Part shown: one piece after another, positions 1 through 8,318 of the stretch
Position numbering within the stretch: position 1 is the first letter of the stretch
Layout: each line of letters starts with the position of its first letter
Origin: Onstottus_B arcticum
Lineage (GTDB): Bacteria; Acidobacteriota; Blastocatellia; UBA7656
Length of the DNA: 64,000 nt
Direction: 5' to 3'
Assembly (NCBI GenBank): GCA_038040485.1
Contig: JBBPIE010000006.1
Location: 124,001-188,000 of the forward strand
Made by a program: the position numbers and the translations under genes
Notes under the pieces: generated by a model
Told to the model about the DNA's origin: nothing
Seen by the model: the letters and a program-made list of their open reading frames with translations, nothing else
Databases searched by the model: none

Positions 1-255
1 CCTCACGATAATCGCCTGGCTCCCGCCATTCAGATAGAAATCGCGCACTGCATAGCTCATAGTGCCCGGCACCCACAGCCCACCGAAGATGCGCTCAAAA
101 TCACCATAGTTGTTAATCACAACCGGCTCATCGACCGGCCCACGCAGAGCTCGGCCAATGAAGGCCGTAATTGAAGTGGCAACTCCGGTGATGGTCCGCA
201 CTCCACTGGCTATCTCCTCGATGTACACTCCTGGAAAGGTCAGCGCACTTGGCAT
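1..255 (-). CDS. Contractile tail sheath protein, N-terminal part (cut by window edge)
   Basis: The first 85 residues of a phage-tail-like sheath protein read leftward out of the window. The N-terminus begins MPSALTFPGVYIEEIASGVR and continues with TGVATSITAFIGRALRG, then FERIFGGL and YAVRDFYLNGGSQA. This PGVYIEE / ATSITAFIG / FYLNGG pattern is typical of sheath subunits of phage tails and extracellular contractile injection systems (CIS). Sheath subunits polymerise around the inner tube and contract to drive it through a target membrane. An AGGAGG ribosome site lies 11 bases before the ATG. The rest of the cluster (tube, baseplate, ATPase) would lie beyond base 1. It could equally be a prophage tail. 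The two flanking regulators favour a domesticated CIS, which is inference. Confidence 0.85.
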   Translation of the reverse strand, partial: MPSALTFPGVYIEEIASGVRTITGVATSITAFIGRALRGPVDEPVVINNYGDFERIFGGLWVPGTMSYAVRDFYLNGGSQAIIVR

Positions 256-355
256 GATTTGTTTGCCTCCTATACGTTTGTCCGATCAACATCAACTTCA
301 GCGCGATGAGGAAGCGCGACCAACACGAATGCGAATCGGACGAATTCGGACAAAA

Positions 356-634
356 TTACTTAGCGCTCTGATCGAGCAGCGCGCGGATTTCCTCTTGTCT
401 TTGACTGTTGATCAGGTAGCGGACGCGGGAGTCAGGACCCTTGCGCTCGAGGATCAACCCGGTGGCCGCTAACTCCGCAAGCACTTCCCTGACCTTCGAA
501 GTCCGGCTCTCAATCTTTCTCTCAAGCAGCCACCACTCGACGATTCCTTCCAAGGTGTCTTGGGCTTCGGGGTTGTCGATCAGGTAGCTCAAAACGTCCC
601 GAGCGATCTCTGAGTTTTCCCTTGTGCCGGCCAC
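356..634 (-). CDS. Small winged-helix-like protein next to the sheath gene
   Basis: About 92 residues, with a pattern of short helices (ARDVLSYLIDNPEAQDTLEGI, then KVREVLAELAATGLILERKG) and a likely wing (DSRVRYLIN). This resembles a winged-helix DNA-binding fold. I chose the GTG at 634 because AAGAAGG lies five bases upstream; an in-frame TTG at 688 would give 110 residues. It sits 100 bases upstream of the sheath gene on the same strand, behind the sigma-54-type activator. Small wHTH proteins of this kind accompany CIS loci as I recall, so a regulatory or accessory role is plausible but inferred. No catalytic motif is visible. Confidence 0.6.
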   Translation of the reverse strand: MAGTRENSEIARDVLSYLIDNPEAQDTLEGIVEWWLLERKIESRTSKVREVLAELAATGLILERKGPDSRVRYLINSQRQEEIRALLDQSAK

Positions 635-830
635 ACTCACCTTCTTCTCGTGCGCGCAATCAGCAGCAATCGGTGGGCCGCGGCTCAAGTGTTTTGTATG
701 TTGTGTTGTGATGATGCAGAGTGGGTTCTTTGTGTCCCGTCAGTTTTGTTTTGCAGGACATCGGAGGCGGTTGCGGCTCAAATCCCGGTGGGACAAAAAT
801 ATCCGCGTCTGGCTGGCAGTTGTCCGCGTA

Positions 831-2237
831 CTACGCTCCGGATCTAAAGCTCCGACCGTCGATACTGTGCTTGTGCATCAGTTGACGAAGAGCGCGCGGG
901 TCCTTCTGCGCCGCCCGCGCGGCCTTGGTGATGTTTCCATCATGCGCGCGCAACAGGCTGTTGATGTAGGTCCGCTCGAACTGTTCGATCATTCCGGCTT
1001 TCATCTCCCGAAACGAGGCCGCCGCGGCGCGGGTCTGCGCTCGCGGCAGATAGATGTCTTTGGTGCCGATCACGCCTTGCTCGCACATAACGACGGCTCG
1101 TTGGATCACGTGCTCGAGCTCGCGAACGTTCCCCGGCCATTCGTAAACCAGCAGCATGTGCATCGCGTCTTGCGACAAGTCGGCAGTTTGCTTGTCGGAC
1201 TCTTCTGAGTATTTGGCGAGAAAGTGACGGACGAGAAGCGGGATATCTTCGCGCCTCTCTCGTAGCGGGGGAAGCACCAGAGGAATCACGTTCAGGCGAT
1301 AGTAAAGGTCTTGCCGCAGCCTGCCCTTCCTTACCGCCTCCTCCAGATCGACATTGGTCGCCGCCATGACTCGCACGTCAGCCTGGCGCATCTTCATCGA
1401 ACCCAGCGGCCGGTATTCCTTCTCTTGAAGGAAGCGCAGGAGCTTTACCTGCGCCAGCAGGGGAAGGCAATCAATTTCATCCATGAAAAGCGTGCCGCCG
1501 CCGGCTTCGTGAATCAAACCCAGCCGCGACGTGGCAGCGCCGGTGAACGCTTCGCGTTCGTGGCCGAACAATTCGTTCTCCACGAGGTCAAGGGGTATTG
1601 CTCCGCAGTTGACCGGCACGAATGGTTTGCTCGCGCGCGGACTCAGGTAGTGAATAGCCCTGGCGCAGAGTTCTTTTCCCGTACCTGTCTCGCCAAGGAT
1701 CAAGATGCTCGCGTCGCTTCGCGCAAGCACAGGAAACTTGTTGACTTCGGAGAGGAACGCCGGGCTTTCGCCAACCAAACGCCTAAGCCCGAGTCTCTCC
1801 TTCAACGCGCGGACGGGCGATGCTTCTTGCCTCGACTGCTCTAACAACCGCAAGACGCGCGGAACTATGTCGATGGCTTCGAATGGACAAGTGATGAAAT
1901 CAGACGCCCCCTCTCTGAGCAGTTCCAGCATTACATGAGGCTCGCAAGCATCAACCACGACGATTACCGGCACGTCTGTGGATTCCGCGCGTATCGAGCG
2001 GAGGGTGCTGACGGTCTCGCTCAGCGAAGTGCACTCCAGGGTCAGGAACAGGATTGATGGTTTCAGCCGCGAAACCATTTTGAAGTGATCGGACGGTCCG
2101 GTGCCAGCATCGGTTATCACTACAAACTGTTCAATCTTGACAGCCAACCGCAAAGAAGTCTCGAGGATCTCTCGAACAGCCTTAGACAAGCCATTTGCGG
2201 GGAAAAGATCGAGCAAAAGGATCGTAGCTGGCTTCAT
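831..2237 (-). CDS. Sigma-54-dependent activator (NtrC type) with degenerate receiver and EAFTGA loop
   Basis: 468 residues in three parts. Residues 1-130 have a receiver-like fold, but the phospho-acceptor position reads LTLE (Thr66 where Asp is expected) and the switch Lys of the KPF motif is Cys (TCPFE near 117). It therefore probably is not phosphorylated. The AAA+ domain has Walker A GETGTGKE (182-189), Walker B GGGTLFMDEID (247-257) and a sigma-54 contact loop EAFTGA (229-234) in place of GAFTGA. The C-terminus carries a Fis-like helix-turn-helix (NITKAARAAQKDPRALRQL). The role is ATP-driven opening of sigma-54 promoters. It lies just upstream of the wHTH and sheath genes on the same strand, so the CIS locus is its likely target (inference). 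I found no convincing GG-N10-GC promoter before either gene. Confidence 0.9.
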   Translation of the reverse strand: MKPATILLLDLFPANGLSKAVREILETSLRLAVKIEQFVVITDAGTGPSDHFKMVSRLKPSILFLTLECTSLSETVSTLRSIRAESTDVPVIVVVDACEPHVMLELLREGASDFITCPFEAIDIVPRVLRLLEQSRQEASPVRALKERLGLRRLVGESPAFLSEVNKFPVLARSDASILILGETGTGKELCARAIHYLSPRASKPFVPVNCGAIPLDLVENELFGHEREAFTGAATSRLGLIHEAGGGTLFMDEIDCLPLLAQVKLLRFLQEKEYRPLGSMKMRQADVRVMAATNVDLEEAVRKGRLRQDLYYRLNVIPLVLPPLRERREDIPLLVRHFLAKYSEESDKQTADLSQDAMHMLLVYEWPGNVRELEHVIQRAVVMCEQGVIGTKDIYLPRAQTRAAAASFREMKAGMIEQFERTYINSLLRAHDGNITKAARAAQKDPRALRQLMHKHSIDGRSFRSGA

Positions 2238-2712
2238 ACTCCTGCTCCTTCCGCGCGGGGTTTCTTGGAGGTCGCTGTCGCCGACTGCTCACTTTTTTCC
2301 TGGCTACTCCGACGGCAGAGAGCGGAACCCAAAGAGCGAAACCACCACTCAGCGATACCCCCATTCTTTAATGACGCGAAATCCGTCTTTGACAATGCAA
2401 AAAGGTTGTGAAGGAACTCACTAAAAAGCCTGTGAGTGTTACCTAACGGATGCCAGGAACTCTTCGGAATGCGGCAAGACCTCGGCCAGCTGGTATCTCG
2501 ATGACCAGTACTGTTGCAAAGTCTAATCTGGTCATTCGGATTCTCATCGATCGTCCGACAAGGCCTCCGGCTAATGTCCCAGTCAATGCGGTCAAAGAGT
2601 CGATGGGTCGCGTGGACATCCTGAGCTACGCCGCCATATCCTTCTATTACCTCTTCACTTAAGGATTCTACTCTCGCACAAGCTGTCGCGAGAGCACTAC
2701 ATCTCCAAGTCA
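2238..2712. other. Intergenic region without a convincing gene
   Basis: 475 bases between the activator gene and the HNH-like protein. Open frames occur on both strands (the longest is 173 codons, minus), but their composition is arginine/serine-rich and they overlap each other, as expected of non-coding GC-rich DNA. A 58-codon minus ORF starting at about 2625 (MSTRPIDSLTALTGTL) is the only one with a protein-like pattern, and I would not call it. The frame of the downstream gene stays open through much of this region without any start codon. Confidence 0.5.
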
Positions 2713-3393
2713 GTGCTTGAGTTGCTGGGAGAAGAGCACACAATCTCGAATGCAAGTTGGCTCTCGGCCGGGCAGTCTAGCAAACCGCTCCCTGCTGGAG
2801 CTCTCGGTTCGAAGGTGCTGTGCCAGCGCCACAACGGAGCGCTGTCCGAGCTCGATTCTTGCGCCAAAGTGTTCTTCGTCGAACTGCTTGAGGCGCTTTC
2901 GGAAAGCTCGCGGCGTTCTTCGAAAAGGCGGGTGAGCCTTGACGGCGACAGGCTTGAGCTCTGGGTACTCAAAGCTTGTTGCGGAGCGTTCGCTTCCGGC
3001 AATCTTCTAGAGAGTAGAAGCCCGGTAGTGAAAGAACCGCCGCTTAGGTGGCTAAACATCCTTTTCTCCGGGGCGGCTTGGGAATCTGGTGCAGGTCTGC
3101 ACATTCGAGAGGTATCGATGACCCCGCATAATGGGTATGCTATCGGGCCAGTGTACGGTGGTGAAGCGTGTGTCGGCGGGGGCATCGAGTTCGCAGGGGT
3201 CGAATTGTTTGTACTACTTGAGGCTGGCTTAGAAAAGGAAGCTGTCGAGCAATCTAGCAAACTGGTCAGTCGCCTTATCCTTCGTCCAGGAATTCTTATG
3301 TTTGAGACAGCTTTTCGGACCACGGAGATAGAGTTGCAGTGGCGCACATGGATTCCGAAGGAAGGTGTTCGCTATTTTCCGGTCGGGCTATAG
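2713..3393 (+). CDS. HNH-nuclease-like hypothetical protein, apparently lacking its N-terminus
   Basis: 226 residues from the only available start, a GTG. The frame is open upstream and translates there as KLSREHYISKSVLELL, which looks like real protein (an REH followed by I/V-S is typical of the first part of HNH-like Zn proteins). Downstream, VLCQRHNGALSELDSCAKVFF and LELWVLKACCGAFASGN fit a family of hypothetical proteins with C-x2-H-N motifs. No start codon or C-x2-C precedes the REH motif in frame for at least 100 bases. The gene thus appears to be truncated or shifted at its 5' end. No function is known to me. It is separated from the CIS regulators and from the TA pair that follows. 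Confidence 0.55.
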   Translation: MLELLGEEHTISNASWLSAGQSSKPLPAGALGSKVLCQRHNGALSELDSCAKVFFVELLEALSESSRRSSKRRVSLDGDRLELWVLKACCGAFASGNLLESRSPVVKEPPLRWLNILFSGAAWESGAGLHIREVSMTPHNGYAIGPVYGGEACVGGGIEFAGVELFVLLEAGLEKEAVEQSSKLVSRLILRPGILMFETAFRTTEIELQWRTWIPKEGVRYFPVGL

Positions 3394-3463
3394 GCTTTTA
3401 AGCGGAGTCGCGACTAGGCTGTGACATGTTGAGTGAGCCTGAGAACGATGCTAGTCTGAGCCT

Positions 3464-3685
3464 ATGAATCAAGAACTCGTTGCTGAAATCCTTGCCTTGC
3501 CTGCTTCCGAGCGCATGCTACTAGTCGATGCGATCTGGGATAGCATTGCTGGTGCTCCTGAAGCCCTAGAGCTGACTCAATGGCAAAAGGACGAGCTTGA
3601 TCGTCGTCTCGCCGAATTCGAGGCCGATCCAGACTCCGGCGCAACGCTGGAAGAAGTTTTTGCTCGAATCCGACGCTCCTCATGA
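3464..3685 (+). CDS. Addiction-module antitoxin (TIGR02574-like)
   Basis: 73 residues with the classic pattern of this antitoxin family: MNQELVAEILALPASERMLL, then a LVDAIWDSIAGAPEALELT stretch and a closing LDRRLAEFEADPDSG-ATLEEVFARI segment. It neutralises the ParE-type toxin encoded next to it and probably autorepresses the pair. Its stop overlaps the toxin start (ATGA at 3682-3685), indicating translational coupling. This is the one ParE-type module in the window with both partners intact. Confidence 0.85.
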   Translation: MNQELVAEILALPASERMLLVDAIWDSIAGAPEALELTQWQKDELDRRLAEFEADPDSGATLEEVFARIRRSS

Positions 3686-3975
3686 CTCGGCGGTTTATCG
3701 TTCGACAGCGAGCCGAGCGAGACATCCAGTCTGCTTATGATTGGTATGAGTCGCAGGAGCCGGGTCTCGGCGAAGAGTTCCTAGAGGCAGCACGGAAGCG
3801 ACTCGACGTGATCCGAGATTTTCCGGAGTCGTGCCCGATCATCTACCGCGACGTGCGGCGCGCAGTCGTATCGCGGTTTCCCTACCTCGTCTTCTATGTT
3901 GTGCAACCCACTAGAGTGACGGTTCTTGCGATGCTTCATCACTCGCGGAGTCCGGCTACCTGGCCGCGCCGCTAA
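3682..3975 (+). CDS. RelE/ParE-family toxin
   Basis: 97 residues. The start RFIVRQRAERDIQSAYDWYE, a central FLEAARKRLDVIRDFPESCP and the C-terminal strand VVSRFPYLVFYVV are the hallmarks of ParE/RelE plasmid-stabilisation toxins, which target gyrase or translating ribosomes. Family membership is clear; the target cannot be read from sequence. It is translated from an ATG overlapping the antitoxin stop codon. The gene ends with HHSRSPATWPRR, a usual length for the family. Confidence 0.87.
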   Translation: MTRRFIVRQRAERDIQSAYDWYESQEPGLGEEFLEAARKRLDVIRDFPESCPIIYRDVRRAVVSRFPYLVFYVVQPTRVTVLAMLHHSRSPATWPRR

Positions 3976-4141
3976 TCTCATGCCTCGTTCTCGCTTCTTA
4001 GCGACCGGCCTCTCGGTGGGCGCTTGCTGATCGAGAGACCGAGCCCGCCGCTTCCTGATTCTCTGTCTCGCCGGGTACGCCCGCATAGGAAATGCTAAGG
4101 CGCAGTATCTGTGCTTAATCAAAACCAATACGACAGACTGT

Positions 4142-4858
4142 TCAGGGCTTTTTCACCGGAGGCTGCGCGTCCTGGCTCGAAGGTTGACTGCTACGTGGCG
4201 GCGAGCCGGCCGGTTGTATGACGGGCAGGGTCACAGGCTTTACAAACTTCATGCGAAAGATCGCACCCGGCGATACTCGCACATCGCCGCCCTTGGTAAG
4301 CAGGAGCCCGCCTAACATGGCTCCGGCTATTCCACCTCCGGCCGCTGTTCCTCCGCCACCCAGCAACAGAGTAGCGAACGCGCCGGAAGTACCGATGACC
4401 GCCCCGCGTTCAACATTGTCAGCAGTCCTTCTGCCGCTGCGGCTGCCGTCTACTTTCCCCTCTTCATTGGCCTTCATCTTTTCGTCGCTGCTCCAATCAT
4501 CTATCGCAGTGATCGCGACCGGCGCCGCTACTTCGCCCCAGGGCATGCGAATTTGCTCGAAGACTATCCCAATTCGTCCGTTCTTCTGGCCTTTACCTGC
4601 GCGCGCGGCTTCCGTCACCCGTCCGCGAAATTCCGTTCCGCGCTGGAGCACCATCTCGCCATTGACGTAGACCGGCTCATCCAAAGTCGCGGAAACAGGA
4701 TCGCCGGGTTCGTTCAACTTGGAACTCAAATGGGACTGCAACACCAGGCGAGCCTTGGTTTCGGGCTCGATCGTCGCCTCGTGCCCCGCTTGCGGCAGAG
4801 CCGGAGTCGACGAGAGCGCGAAAACAAAAACTAAAATTGTGAACACGATTTTTCTCAT
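4142..4858 (-). CDS. Secreted hypothetical protein with glycine-rich segment
   Basis: 238 residues. A signal peptide (MRKIVFTILVFVFALSSTPA) is followed by a region that reads like a beta-barrel domain: ARLVLQSHLSSKLNEPGDPV and YVNGEMVLQRGTEFRGRVTE. That portion resembles the TrbI/VirB10-like periplasmic barrel seen in many Acidobacterial secreted proteins (weak resemblance). A glycine zipper-like stretch (LLLGGGGTAAGGGIAGAMLG) follows and could insert in a membrane. The tail is proline-rich. Stand-alone gene with no recognisable partner; function unknown. Confidence 0.75.
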   Translation of the reverse strand: MRKIVFTILVFVFALSSTPALPQAGHEATIEPETKARLVLQSHLSSKLNEPGDPVSATLDEPVYVNGEMVLQRGTEFRGRVTEAARAGKGQKNGRIGIVFEQIRMPWGEVAAPVAITAIDDWSSDEKMKANEEGKVDGSRSGRRTADNVERGAVIGTSGAFATLLLGGGGTAAGGGIAGAMLGGLLLTKGGDVRVSPGAIFRMKFVKPVTLPVIQPAGSPPRSSQPSSQDAQPPVKKP

Positions 4859-5087
4859 GGTTCAACCTCTGATCGGATCGGTAGAATCAGGCTTCGATTG
4901 TAGCAAAGATCCAACGGACGAACGAGGATCTACTCTCCCGCTTGCGTTAATTCCAGACGACCCGGCGGAGCAATCGCGCCCTTGACTGGTCAGGTAAGAC
5001 CGCTGATGCTGTAGTCGTCGATGCTCTTGAACTGGATCGAAACAGAGGCAATCGACCGGAGTTAATAGCGCGGCGGGCGCACAGATC

Positions 5088-5516
5088 ATGACAGAGACAG
5101 ACACTTCTCACCCAGTGCTGCTTTATGATGGGCTGTGCGGCTTCTGCCGCAAGGGTGTCCAGCGCATCCTTCGCTACGATAAGCGAAAGACCATGTTCTT
5201 CGCGGCATTGCAGAGTGATTACGGCAAGTCGATACTGACCCGGCACCCGGAATTGAAAGGCATAGATTCGCTCGTGTTCGTGGAACCCCTCGACTTCGCA
5301 TACCTGGAGCAAGTGTTCGTGCGATCAGATGCGGCGCTGCGTGTCGCGGCATATCTGGGCGGCCCTTGGAAGCTGGCGCTCGCGGGGTACATTATCCCGC
5401 GACCTGTTCGAGACTATCTCTACGATCAGTTCGCAAAGCGACGGTACCGGTGGTTTGGAAAGCTTGAAACTTGTATGTTACCGGCGCCCGAAATACGCGA
5501 GCGTTTCCTGGATTGA
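5088..5516 (+). CDS. DCC-family thiol-disulfide oxidoreductase (DUF393)
   Basis: 142 residues. It opens with VLLYDGLCGFCRKGVQRILR, the D-x-x-C-x-x-C signature that names the DCC family, followed by a thioredoxin-like core and an RYRWFGK motif near the C-terminus, as is usual. Proteins of this family are putative redox enzymes with a CxxC active site; the substrate is unknown. The gene ends 39 bases before a methyltransferase on the same strand, so the two may be co-transcribed. Confidence 0.85.
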   Translation: MTETDTSHPVLLYDGLCGFCRKGVQRILRYDKRKTMFFAALQSDYGKSILTRHPELKGIDSLVFVEPLDFAYLEQVFVRSDAALRVAAYLGGPWKLALAGYIIPRPVRDYLYDQFAKRRYRWFGKLETCMLPAPEIRERFLD

Positions 5517-5555
5517 ATCGGCCCGGACCGTAGTTCCAATCTCCTACAGTCGCAT

Positions 5556-6293
5556 ATGACCGAGTACTACAAGGAAGACCTTGCGTTCATTCACGATGCA
5601 GGCTTCAGCGAGTGGGCACTCAAGTCCGCTCTGGGCCTTCTCGATATTCTGAAGCGAAACGGAATCCGCGACGGCCTGGTCGTTGACCTCGGTTGCGGAA
5701 GCGGTGTATGGGCGCACGCACTTTCGAAGGCCGGTTTTGAAGTCCTGGGGATCGACATCTCCGAGTCGATGATTGATATCGCTCGAAAAAAAGTGCCGGC
5801 CGCCGAATTCCGAGTTGCCTCAATCTATGACATCAGGATCCCTCCGTGCAAAGCGGTCACCTCGATCAGTGAATGCCTCAACTACGTGTTTGGCTCTGGT
5901 CACGATGGCAAAATGAGACAACTCTTTGACCGGGTCTACGATGCGCTTACTCCCGGAGGCGTTTTCGTCTTTGACGTAGTCGAACCCGGGCAGGTCAAAT
6001 CCGAAACCCGGACCAAGGGGTTTACCGAAGGCGACGGTTGGGTAGTGCTCGTCGAGAAAGAGGAAGACTCGGGACGTTGTGTGTTGACTCGGCGGATAAC
6101 CAGCTTTCGAAAAGTGGGAAGTCAGTACAGACGTTCTGACGAAGTACACCGGCAGCGGCTGTTCAAATCGGCGGACATCGCGAGAGAACTTCGTCGAGCA
6201 GGCTTCAAGGTTATCACTCGGCGCGGGTATGGCAGGTATCGGCTCCCGCCGGCTCACGCGGTTTTGATCGCGCGCAAACCGGTCAGGCGGTAG
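5556..6293 (+). CDS. Class I SAM-dependent methyltransferase
   Basis: 245 residues. The AdoMet-binding motif I is VVDLGCGSGVWAHAL (about 43-57), with VLGIDISESMIDIARKK as motif II and YDALTPGGVFVFDVV as the later strand. This is the Methyltransf_25/11 fold. The acceptor substrate cannot be told. Located directly behind the DCC oxidoreductase and 26 bases before the YdjM-like gene, all on the plus strand. Confidence 0.85.
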   Translation: MTEYYKEDLAFIHDAGFSEWALKSALGLLDILKRNGIRDGLVVDLGCGSGVWAHALSKAGFEVLGIDISESMIDIARKKVPAAEFRVASIYDIRIPPCKAVTSISECLNYVFGSGHDGKMRQLFDRVYDALTPGGVFVFDVVEPGQVKSETRTKGFTEGDGWVVLVEKEEDSGRCVLTRRITSFRKVGSQYRRSDEVHRQRLFKSADIARELRRAGFKVITRRGYGRYRLPPAHAVLIARKPVRR

Positions 6294-6319
6294 AGAAAGG
6301 TTGAGCCGGAACAAACCTA

Positions 6320-6886
6320 ATGGCTTCGATCCTGTCACACCCGGCTGTTCCGATCGCGCTCGCAACCGCACTGGGCTCGCGAGTCGTGCCGGCGCGGCTT
6401 GCGGCGGCGGCGATTGTTTGTTCGATAATGCCCGACGGCGATGCGCTGCTGTACTGGTCGGGAGTTCCTTACAGCCACACCTTCGGTCATCGCGGGTTTA
6501 CGCATTCGATAGCGTTTGCCGTCATCGTCGCGGCGGCAGCAGCTATCTGGGCGCCGCAGCTCCAAGCGAAGCGATGGGTAGCCTGCGCGGTTCTCTTTCT
6601 GAGCATGCTTTCGCATGGGGTGCTTGACGCGATGACCACCGGAGGACTTGGAGTCGGGTTCTTCAGTCCGTTCTCGAACCACCGTTACTTCCTTCCGTGG
6701 CGCGTGATTGAGGTGTCGCCGATTGGCCTCTCGCGATTCTTCTCGGTGCGAGGACTTGAGATTCTTGCGTCGGAGGTGGTGACGGTCTGGCTACCGTGCC
6801 TGCTGTTCGCGGTTGCGGGAGTTCTGATTCGACGGCTGACTCAACGCAACGCCCAGGGATCGCAATCGAAGCAGAATGGGGAATAA
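6320..6886 (+). CDS. YdjM/DUF457-type membrane-bound metal-dependent hydrolase
   Basis: 188 residues with four to five hydrophobic segments. The family's putative metal-binding residues are visible: MPDGDALLYW, SHTFGHRGFTHSIAF and LSHGVLDAMTTGG. These proteins (YdjM, LexA-regulated in E. coli) are integral membrane hydrolases of unknown substrate. The ATG at 6320 is chosen because the protein then begins MASILSHPAVPIALATALGS, the usual family start. It follows the methyltransferase with a short gap. Confidence 0.85.
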   Translation: MASILSHPAVPIALATALGSRVVPARLAAAAIVCSIMPDGDALLYWSGVPYSHTFGHRGFTHSIAFAVIVAAAAAIWAPQLQAKRWVACAVLFLSMLSHGVLDAMTTGGLGVGFFSPFSNHRYFLPWRVIEVSPIGLSRFFSVRGLEILASEVVTVWLPCLLFAVAGVLIRRLTQRNAQGSQSKQNGE

Positions 6887-7016
6887 TTCGGGCGGGCTGA
6901 CTCATCTTGAGAGTGGCAGCTTCGACAATCCGACCTGTGTGTTACGATTATCGAGCAGCAAGCGATATCAGATCGAAGCCGGTCTTGACGTTCGCAGTTG
7001 AGCAAGAGGGGACAGG

Positions 7017-7490
7017 ATGACTGAAAGAGCAACATTCGCAGCAGGCTGCTTCTGGGGAGTCGAAGCGGCAGTTCGACAAGTCGAGGGAGTCATCTCGACC
7101 GAAGTCGGTTACATCGGAGGGGTCGTTGAGAATCCGACTTATGAGCAGGTGTGTGCAGGCAGAACGGGACACGCCGAAGCGGTCGCCGTGGAATACGACC
7201 CGTCACGGGTTTCTTACGGCGAGCTGCTCAACGTCTTCTGGGAGAACCACGATCCGACGACGCTCAATCGCCAAGGCCCGGACATCGGATCGCAATACCG
7301 GTCGGCGATCTTCTTTCAGAATCCGGAACAGGAAGCCGCGGCTCGAGCTTCCAAAGAAACGCTTGAGCTGTCGGGCAAGTACAAAAGGCCGGTCGTCACC
7401 GAGATAACCGCGGCCCCGGAGTTTTACCGGGCCGAGGACTATCACCAACAGTACTTCGAAAAACGCGGCGTCTCGCACTGCAGAGTCTGA
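7017..7490 (+). CDS. msrA: Peptide-methionine (S)-S-oxide reductase MsrA
   Basis: 157 residues, a standard length. The catalytic motif GCFWGVE (Cys11) is intact, followed by the family motifs VGYIGGVVENPTYEQVC-GRTGHAEAV and FWENHDPTTLNRQGPDIGSQYRS. It reduces methionine-S-sulfoxide in oxidised proteins, with Cys11 as nucleophile. The ATG lies four bases after a GGGGACAGG-type ribosome site. It neighbours an FMN reductase and sits among several other redox genes, but with a 90-base gap to the next gene. Confidence 0.95.
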   Translation: MTERATFAAGCFWGVEAAVRQVEGVISTEVGYIGGVVENPTYEQVCAGRTGHAEAVAVEYDPSRVSYGELLNVFWENHDPTTLNRQGPDIGSQYRSAIFFQNPEQEAAARASKETLELSGKYKRPVVTEITAAPEFYRAEDYHQQYFEKRGVSHCRV

Positions 7491-7580
7491 GCGCGACCCC
7501 AACACGGGAGTGTTTTTCCGGGTGCCAGTCATCCAAGAAGCGCCGAGCCAGGAGAGTTCACGTCCAGGGGAGACTGTGAA

Positions 7581-8150
7581 GTGAGTTCAACCAGACCGCT
7601 CTTCATACCCATCATTCTCGGCACTCCGAGGCAGGGCCGGATAAGCGAGCACGCCGCGCAGTTTGTGCTCGAAGAAGTCCGCAAGCGCGAAGGTGTCGAA
7701 ACGGAGTTAATAGACGTTCGCGACTTGAACCTTCCGATAGCCGACGCAGGTGAAGCGATCAAAGATCCGCAGTTCTCGGCGACTGTTGAGCGAGCCGACG
7801 CACTGATCATCGTCGCGCCCGAATACAACCACGGTTATCCCGGCTTGCTCAAACACGCGCTCGATTCAAACTTGAAGGAATACATCCACAAGGCGGTCGG
7901 GATCTGCGGAGTCTCGGCGGGTCCGTTTGGCGGCGCGCGAGTGATCGAGAACCTGCTGCCGGTGATGAGGGAGCTTGGGTTGGTTACAATCTTTTGGGAC
8001 GTGAACTTTTCGAGCGCGAAGGAAGCGTTCGATGAAAGCGGCAATCTAATCGAACAAGCTTATATCAAACGCTTCGATAAGTTCATCAAAGAGCTGATCT
8101 GGATGGCGAAGGTGCTCAGGCACGGCCGCAAAAACATCGCGACTGAGTAG
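7581..8150 (+). CDS. NADPH-dependent FMN reductase family protein
   Basis: 189 residues from a GTG start (VSSTRPLFIPIILGTPRQGR). The flavodoxin-like fold is shown by the phosphate loop GTPRQGRIS and the substrate-side motif VAPEYNHGYPGLLKHALD, which is diagnostic of the family. The likely reaction is NAD(P)H-dependent reduction of FMN, quinones or azo compounds. No upstream ATG gives a better N-terminus. The C-terminal segment ends in a basic tail. Confidence 0.88.
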   Translation: MSSTRPLFIPIILGTPRQGRISEHAAQFVLEEVRKREGVETELIDVRDLNLPIADAGEAIKDPQFSATVERADALIIVAPEYNHGYPGLLKHALDSNLKEYIHKAVGICGVSAGPFGGARVIENLLPVMRELGLVTIFWDVNFSSAKEAFDESGNLIEQAYIKRFDKFIKELIWMAKVLRHGRKNIATE

Positions 8151-8167
8151 GGCAGGATTCGACTTTC

Positions 8168-8206
8168 TTCTCAGCGTTCGGCTCTGCGTCTCGGCGTCTT
8201 GCGGTT
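8168..8206 (-). repeat. Dispersed AACCGC-type repeat fragment
   Basis: On the minus strand this reads CTAACCGCAAGACGCCGAGA followed by CGCAGAGCCG. A close relative lies at 36094-36124 on the plus strand and looser ones at 37082-37126 and in the arms of the element at 47149-47306. It lies between convergent genes. Confidence 0.55.
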
Positions 8207-8318
8207 AGTGAGCATCGAAATCTCGCTACCGGGTGCTGACCGAAGGCCGGCTTGTCCTTGAACTGGTTCGCCACCGTGACGGCTCCTGGATGATGTCGCT
8301 GCTCTCGAAGTCTTCGGA

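Noticed and set aside
256..355. Sigma-54 promoter before the sheath gene
   Set aside because: No GG-N10-GC pair in the region on the minus strand fits the consensus.
831..1208. Plus-strand ORF of about 190 codons over the sigma-54 activator gene
   Set aside because: It mirrors the true gene in antisense; composition is Arg/Val-rich with no domain.
2450..2662. 70-codon plus ORF and 58-codon minus ORF in the gap after the activator
   Set aside because: Neither shows a recognisable fold or a good ribosome site.
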